Assembly (NCBI GenBank): GCA_037447655.1
Contig: JBBHKE010002725.1
Location: forward strand, 86,943-148,942
Length of the DNA: 62,000 nucleotides
Origin: Zygnema cylindricum
Taxonomy: Eukaryota > Streptophyta > Zygnematophyceae > Zygnematales > Zygnemataceae
Direction of reading: 5' to 3'
Within the stretch, counting starts at the first letter, position 1, and each line of letters starts with the position of its first letter. A program made the position numbers and the translations under genes. The notes below the pieces were generated by a model. The model had not been told where the DNA came from and did not search any database. It worked only from the letters and a program-made list of their open reading frames with translations. Positions 57,732 through 62,000 of the stretch are shown here, piece after piece.

Positions 57732-57772
57732 TGTTGCAAAAGTGATTTTTTTTCCGGTGGGAACGAGCTATG

Positions 57773-58395
57773 AGGGGGTGTCCCAACGTATTAAAGTAGG
57801 GAATTGATCATGACAGTGACTATTTTAGTTGCGCACAGTCACTTACGTCATTTTGTCAATAATTGAACACACTTTGCAAGGGTCTCGGACCCCCGCTTTC
57901 ATTATAGGTCATTTCCATTAAATCTCGCACCGTCGTCGCCTCCCTCCTCTCCCTCTCACCTAATTTCTTTCATCCCAAACTTTTTAGAATAAGGCACGAC
58001 AATACTGGTATGAAATTTGAAAAATAATTATTTTGACTACCTTTGGGCATATTTATATGGCAAGTTGAGTGAGAAAAGTCGAAAAAACCAAATCGGGAAG
58101 CCATGGCATAAAGATTTTTAATTTGTGACATCGACGTTGTCACAAGTGAACATGACATTATAATGTCACAAAGCCCTAAACATCCAAAATGTCATAGAAA
58201 TCTAAACGCTTACAAATGTCGTTATTTTTGTTGGCATCACCAATTGTAAGAAATTTCGTAGTCATCTTCAAACGTCACATTTTAAAGTTCCGATTTCATT
58301 TTTGCACGTTGGGATGCTCTTCAAAGTAGTACAAAGAATCTTCACTATAGTCCAAAATAATTATTCAAAATATCCATTACCAAGGGACACCCCCT
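57773..58395. mobile_element. Element with 12-bp inverted ends AGGGGGTGTCCC
   Basis: AGGGGGTGTCCC at 57773-57784 and GGGACACCCCCT at 58384-58395. The subterminal word TCCCAACGT beside the left end recurs inverted (ACGTTGGGA) at about 58305-58314. 623 bp, AT-rich, non-coding. No clear target duplication. It begins 41 bp from the end of the copia array. Confidence 0.65.
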
Positions 58396-59970
58396 TGAAA
58401 CATAATTGCATGTGTTTGCTTACATGCTGTGCAAACGATTGCGACATTTTTTGCTAAGCGTTTAAAAAGGCAAAAGTGTAAAAACTAATCGCATACAACC
58501 ATTTCAAACGCTTTGGTTCTCCCTCTCCTACTCCGCCTCCCGCCGAATTCAGTTTAAGAAAGACTTAACACCATCAAGGCAGTTTTGGGGCCAAATCCAG
58601 GTCATGAGAGCAAAACCCGATGATAGTTAAAAAATGTAAATCATGGTAGTTTAATGATTGGTGTATACGCGAGAAACAAAGAAGGGGGCAACTTTTGTTA
58701 CGTCTATTCATATAAGAAATGAAAAAAATACAAGATTTACAAAAATTGCCCTTGAAATTTCATACAAACCTTTTTTGACATAAAAAAAAAATGATCGTCG
58801 AGAATAACAATATCGTACAATTAACGTGGATTCATTTCATCTTGTATTTTATCTTGTCGCTTGTTACTTTAGGCGACGAGGCGAGATGCGAGAGGCCTAA
58901 AACTAGTCGGTCATGCCATGGGGCTTATTACGGAGTGTCTCGATATATAAACAAGGCTAACATCGTGATCAAATTACGTTCTAACACGATAAGTTATCAG
59001 GTCGATAATTATCTTGCAACCTCCGTACATTAGTTTGCCAAAAAAAAAAATGTCGAATTGCTCACCCCACGCCCCTCCCCCCTCCTCCTCCCGGTCCCGA
59101 ATAGAGGCAATATTTCGTACGCTTTCGTACATTGTTTTCGTACCACAAATGTACAAACATCCATCTCACACCAAATATCTCATGATAACTTGTGTTTGTC
59201 CTTAAGCTAAATATCGGGTTTTGTTATTGTATGATATTTGATATATCAAATATCAAATTTATCGCCATAAATATTTATCGACACAAAATCCTACTATTAT
59301 CAAACCACCTTGTTTTAACACTTGAAAAGTGGCATTATAGTGTTAATCAACAGCAAACTAACAACTTTATTACAAAGGTTGCGATAGAAAACCCATGTAG
59401 GTACAAAGTGGGGGAATAAATAAAAAAAAACATCTAAAGACATTAAAAATTAAAATAAAAAAGGTTTAGTGGAAAAATTCAAACAAAAAACAAACGTTAA
59501 AACGATTATCTACTTTGTTGACCCTAGATAATCACTAACTCCAAATTCAACAAACCTATCATAGGTGACCATCCACAACCCGCAAAAAGTATGGTCCATA
59601 AACCTAAATAGTTTGGATATGGACCAGATCCATTGGAGGAAACCTAAAAAACCTCGTTTTTCACTAGTTAATGTGTTTTTTTTAAGAACGACCTATTTTT
59701 ACAAAAGGGCAAACAAAACCCGTCTATGATAGAAAACAATGAGAAGGCTCGGGAGATGACACCTCATACCCCTTCATACGAAACTTTTTTTGCACAACTC
59801 TACAATTAATAAACGAATGACCTACCCAAAGATCTTAAAATTTTCAACACAAAAAGGCAAAATGATATATTATGTCTCATTGGACAAAATTTACATAATT
59901 AAATCGACTTCTCGAACAACCATGCCCATCTTAATGGCCAATGATGTCGAGCATGCCTGAAAACCGTGGT
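58396..59970. other. Unassigned AT-rich DNA
   Basis: Contains a doubtful 80-codon frame at 58791-59033 plus (MIVENNNIVQLTWIHFILYF start, hydrophobic N-terminus resembling a signal peptide, two cysteines). An AT palindrome GATATTTGATATATCAAATATC lies around 59230. No supported gene. Confidence 0.35.
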
Positions 59971-60085
59971 GTTTAGATGAGATGTCCAAGGAGGTGTGCA
60001 TGATAAACCTGCAATTCCCCCAAATGCTGATGCCCTTCCCGAATCTATGACAATGCCCTTCTCTGTCCCTTCCCCCCAGGGGTAT
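59971..60085. repeat. Dispersed repeat, copy A
   Basis: About 115 bp (GATGTCCAAGGAGGTGTGCA ... TCTGTGACAATGCC-like ... CCCCCCAGGGGTATGC) matching 61349-61462 at roughly 80 percent by eye. Lies inside a minus-strand open frame (59899-60405) of unknown nature. Confidence 0.8.
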
Positions 60086-61348
60086 GCATAATTATAATGA
60101 GGAATGGAGTAAAGAAGAAAAAGTACTCTGTAGTGCTTTTCTGCTGGAAGCTCACTAAGTGCTACACTCCCGACCACTCTCCAAAGGATAAGGAGGAAAG
60201 GAGGGTCGTCCGATCCGGCCCGCAAGAATTCCGGACAAAAACCTAAGATGACCACAAAAGTGTGCAAAGAACTCCCACGCAGAAATATAAAACTATCAAA
60301 TATCGGCTCTCTCAGATTAAAGAATATCAACTTGCCCCAAAGAATGGAAATAAAGATATAAAAAAATGATAATGGTGAAGCAAATTCACATACCCCGGAG
60401 TGCAACGATGACCAAACTCAGAAGAAGAAAACTCTCTCAATAGCCCCGAAGACAGGTAAGAATCTCCCTCACCCCTCCCGGTTCCACCGTACAGATCCGA
60501 CAAGACTCTTCTTAGTTTGAAACAGCGAAAGTCTAAACCGCCCAAAACGAGGATAGTGCCTACTACCCTCCGTGCTACGGTCTCCACAAAAGACAATCCA
60601 AAAGAAAGATGGCAATAAAGTCCACAACAAAATACAAACGTTCTCCAACAAAAAGATTGATTTAATTCTCTGGGGGTTTTCTTAGGGGACAGTACTCAAA
60701 AGGCAACCTGTCTCCTTCGGCCCCAAGTGCCATATACAACCAAAGTTTGTCCTACTGTAAGTGCCAAAGTCAAAGCAATTCCAAAAGCCAATCAACGACC
60801 ACCAATTGTTATTGCACGGACATAAGACAAAACAGACTGTACTACAGTCAAGGAAAAAAGTTAGGCGACTGGTTTCAGTTGGAACCACGGCCACAAGTCC
60901 TCCTATTGTACACTACTGGGCAACAAAGTCCTGAATAAACTTGAAACGCCTAGCTTTGACCCGACTTCATAAATGCTATACCCATCTGTAGGGCCTGAAC
61001 TAACATCCTATTGACAGCTAACAGCAAGATCTACGGGACAGTCCCAAGGTTTGCGTGTCGTTCCACAAAGCACCCCTCTACTAGAGCTACATAGAACGGA
61101 TATAATGTAATGGAACCATTAACTTTGCACCAGACTAACTCCGCCGTTCGACATCCGTTGACGGTGAACTAAAGTGCGTAGTGCTCCAGAGTGAAAATAC
61201 AAAGATCTGATCCGGCTAGTTGTCCTCCCCTCCTCCGTACGATAGAGTCCGTACAAGGTGGAATGAGGCCCCGAAACTCTTGGGAGTGCAAATGTGCCGA
61301 AGATGCACAGGAGCTTGACAGCTATCGAGCGTGCATGGAAACTGAGAG
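60086..61348. other. Unassigned DNA, possibly an unrecognised repeat
   Basis: More GC-balanced than its left neighbour. The minus-strand open frame 59899-60405 (168 codons, ending in HARHHWPLRWAWLFEKSI) matches no family I know. Since parts of this stretch are repeated at 61349-61462, it may belong to a dispersed element. Confidence 0.35.
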
Positions 61349-61462
61349 GTTAAGGTAAGATGTCCAAGGAGGTGTGCATGAGAAACATGCAATCCACCCC
61401 AAATACTGAGGCTTCCCCGGATCTGTGACAATGCCCATCTCTGTTTCTTACCCCCCCCTAGG
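61349..61462. repeat. Dispersed repeat, copy B, cut by LTR 4
   Basis: Same sequence as 59971-60085 up to the word CCCCCCCTAGGGTG, after which LTR sequence begins. In copy A the corresponding place continues CCCCCCAGGGGTATGCATAA. Confidence 0.8.
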
Positions 61463-61463
61463 G

Positions 61464-62000
61464 TGCAACTCTGAGACCTCCATAAGTCCTCAGAGTAGAC
61501 AGCTTCCAATAAGCCTTTAGGATAATCCTGACCCCTTTGTGTTTCAGCAAAAATAATTGCCACCCTGGCAGACAAAAACCCTGACCACCTGCACCCCTGT
61601 GAAGGCAAGGCTCCCCTGAGTCGATAGCAAAAAGAATCTTTGAATTTGCTCCCCTGAGCAGTAAGTTATGGAGGGTCAAAGTTGACCTTTTATATAGAAG
61701 CTCTCTGGGAAGGGTCCTATCTTCTAAATTTTTCTAAGTCCTATCTCTCTCACAGACTCTATCTACTGATGTACGGAACCAATCAGAATTGAGTTCCGTA
61801 CTAAAAAGTACAGCTGCCGGTGTACTTAAAGTACGGACATTGTACGACATGCCCTAAATGTTGACACATGTCATATCCGGATTCGGTGCCATAATCTCCG
61901 GAGATTCCACGATCCAATGTAATTTCGCCACGCGTCATCCGATGTGGCGATGGCCACAAACCGCCGAAATCTTCCTCCGCGATCTCGGCGCTAATTGCGG
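61464..62000 (-). repeat. LTR 4, partial, runs off the window
   Basis: First 537 bp of another LTR of the same copia family in the same orientation, starting TGCAACTCTGAGACC (others TGAAACTCTGAGACC). It may be a solo LTR or the 3' LTR of a further element beyond the window. Confidence 0.93.

Noticed and set aside
58791-59033. Possible small secreted peptide of 80 residues
   Set aside because: Only a hydrophobic N-terminus supports it; composition matches the AT-rich surroundings.

Overview
The window is nuclear DNA of a green plant of the streptophyte line. The evidence is a chloroplast-type NADP-malate dehydrogenase with every redox cysteine of the land-plant enzyme, a long LRR receptor kinase with a BRI1/EMS1-like kinase, a plastid-style GNAT acetyltransferase, an intronless ribosomal protein uL15/L27a gene with a telo-box in its leader, GT-AG introns, and Ty1-copia elements. 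Long purine/pyrimidine tracts and many small inverted-repeat elements suggest a large, repeat-rich genome. A bryophyte, lycophyte or streptophyte alga fits at least as well as a flowering plant; the sequence does not settle this.

Layout. 1-6.4 kb: 5' half of an ABCC-type ABC transporter (minus strand, continues past base 1). Its introns carry tandem copies of their own exon borders. 6.4-10.4 kb: intergenic, with three inverted-repeat elements. 10.4-14.6 kb: two-exon LRR receptor kinase (minus). 14.8-20.1 kb: repeat field with a six-copy 50-bp satellite, a near-perfect hairpin and nested elements, including two hAT-like elements sharing one target duplication. 20.1-24.1 kb: four-exon GNAT acetyltransferase (plus) with a very long N-terminal extension. 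26.3-28.7 kb: decayed reverse transcriptase/nuclease relic (plus). 29.4-29.8 kb: RPL27A (plus). 30-34.8 kb: pyrimidine tract, minisatellite and more small elements. 34.9-43.0 kb: fourteen-exon NADP-malate dehydrogenase (minus), with a 167-bp assembly gap in intron 1. 43-45.8 kb: small elements and one unassigned open frame. 45.85-57.73 kb: a tandem Ty1-copia structure of three LTRs around two internal regions (minus), flanked by one 5-bp target duplication. 57.8-61.4 kb: another inverted-repeat element and unassigned DNA. 61.46 kb to the end: the start of a fourth LTR of the same family.

The five host genes look unrelated in function and are not an operon or cluster. The main interest is in genome dynamics: tandem duplication of splice junctions in the ABCC gene, paired and nested transposon insertions with readable target duplications, a multi-LTR copia array with a mosaic identity pattern, and a young 50-bp satellite. 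I did not find a convincing new defence or biosynthetic system. Exon borders were set by hand from GT/AG signals, reading phase and family resemblance. All family assignments are from recalled motifs, not database searches.
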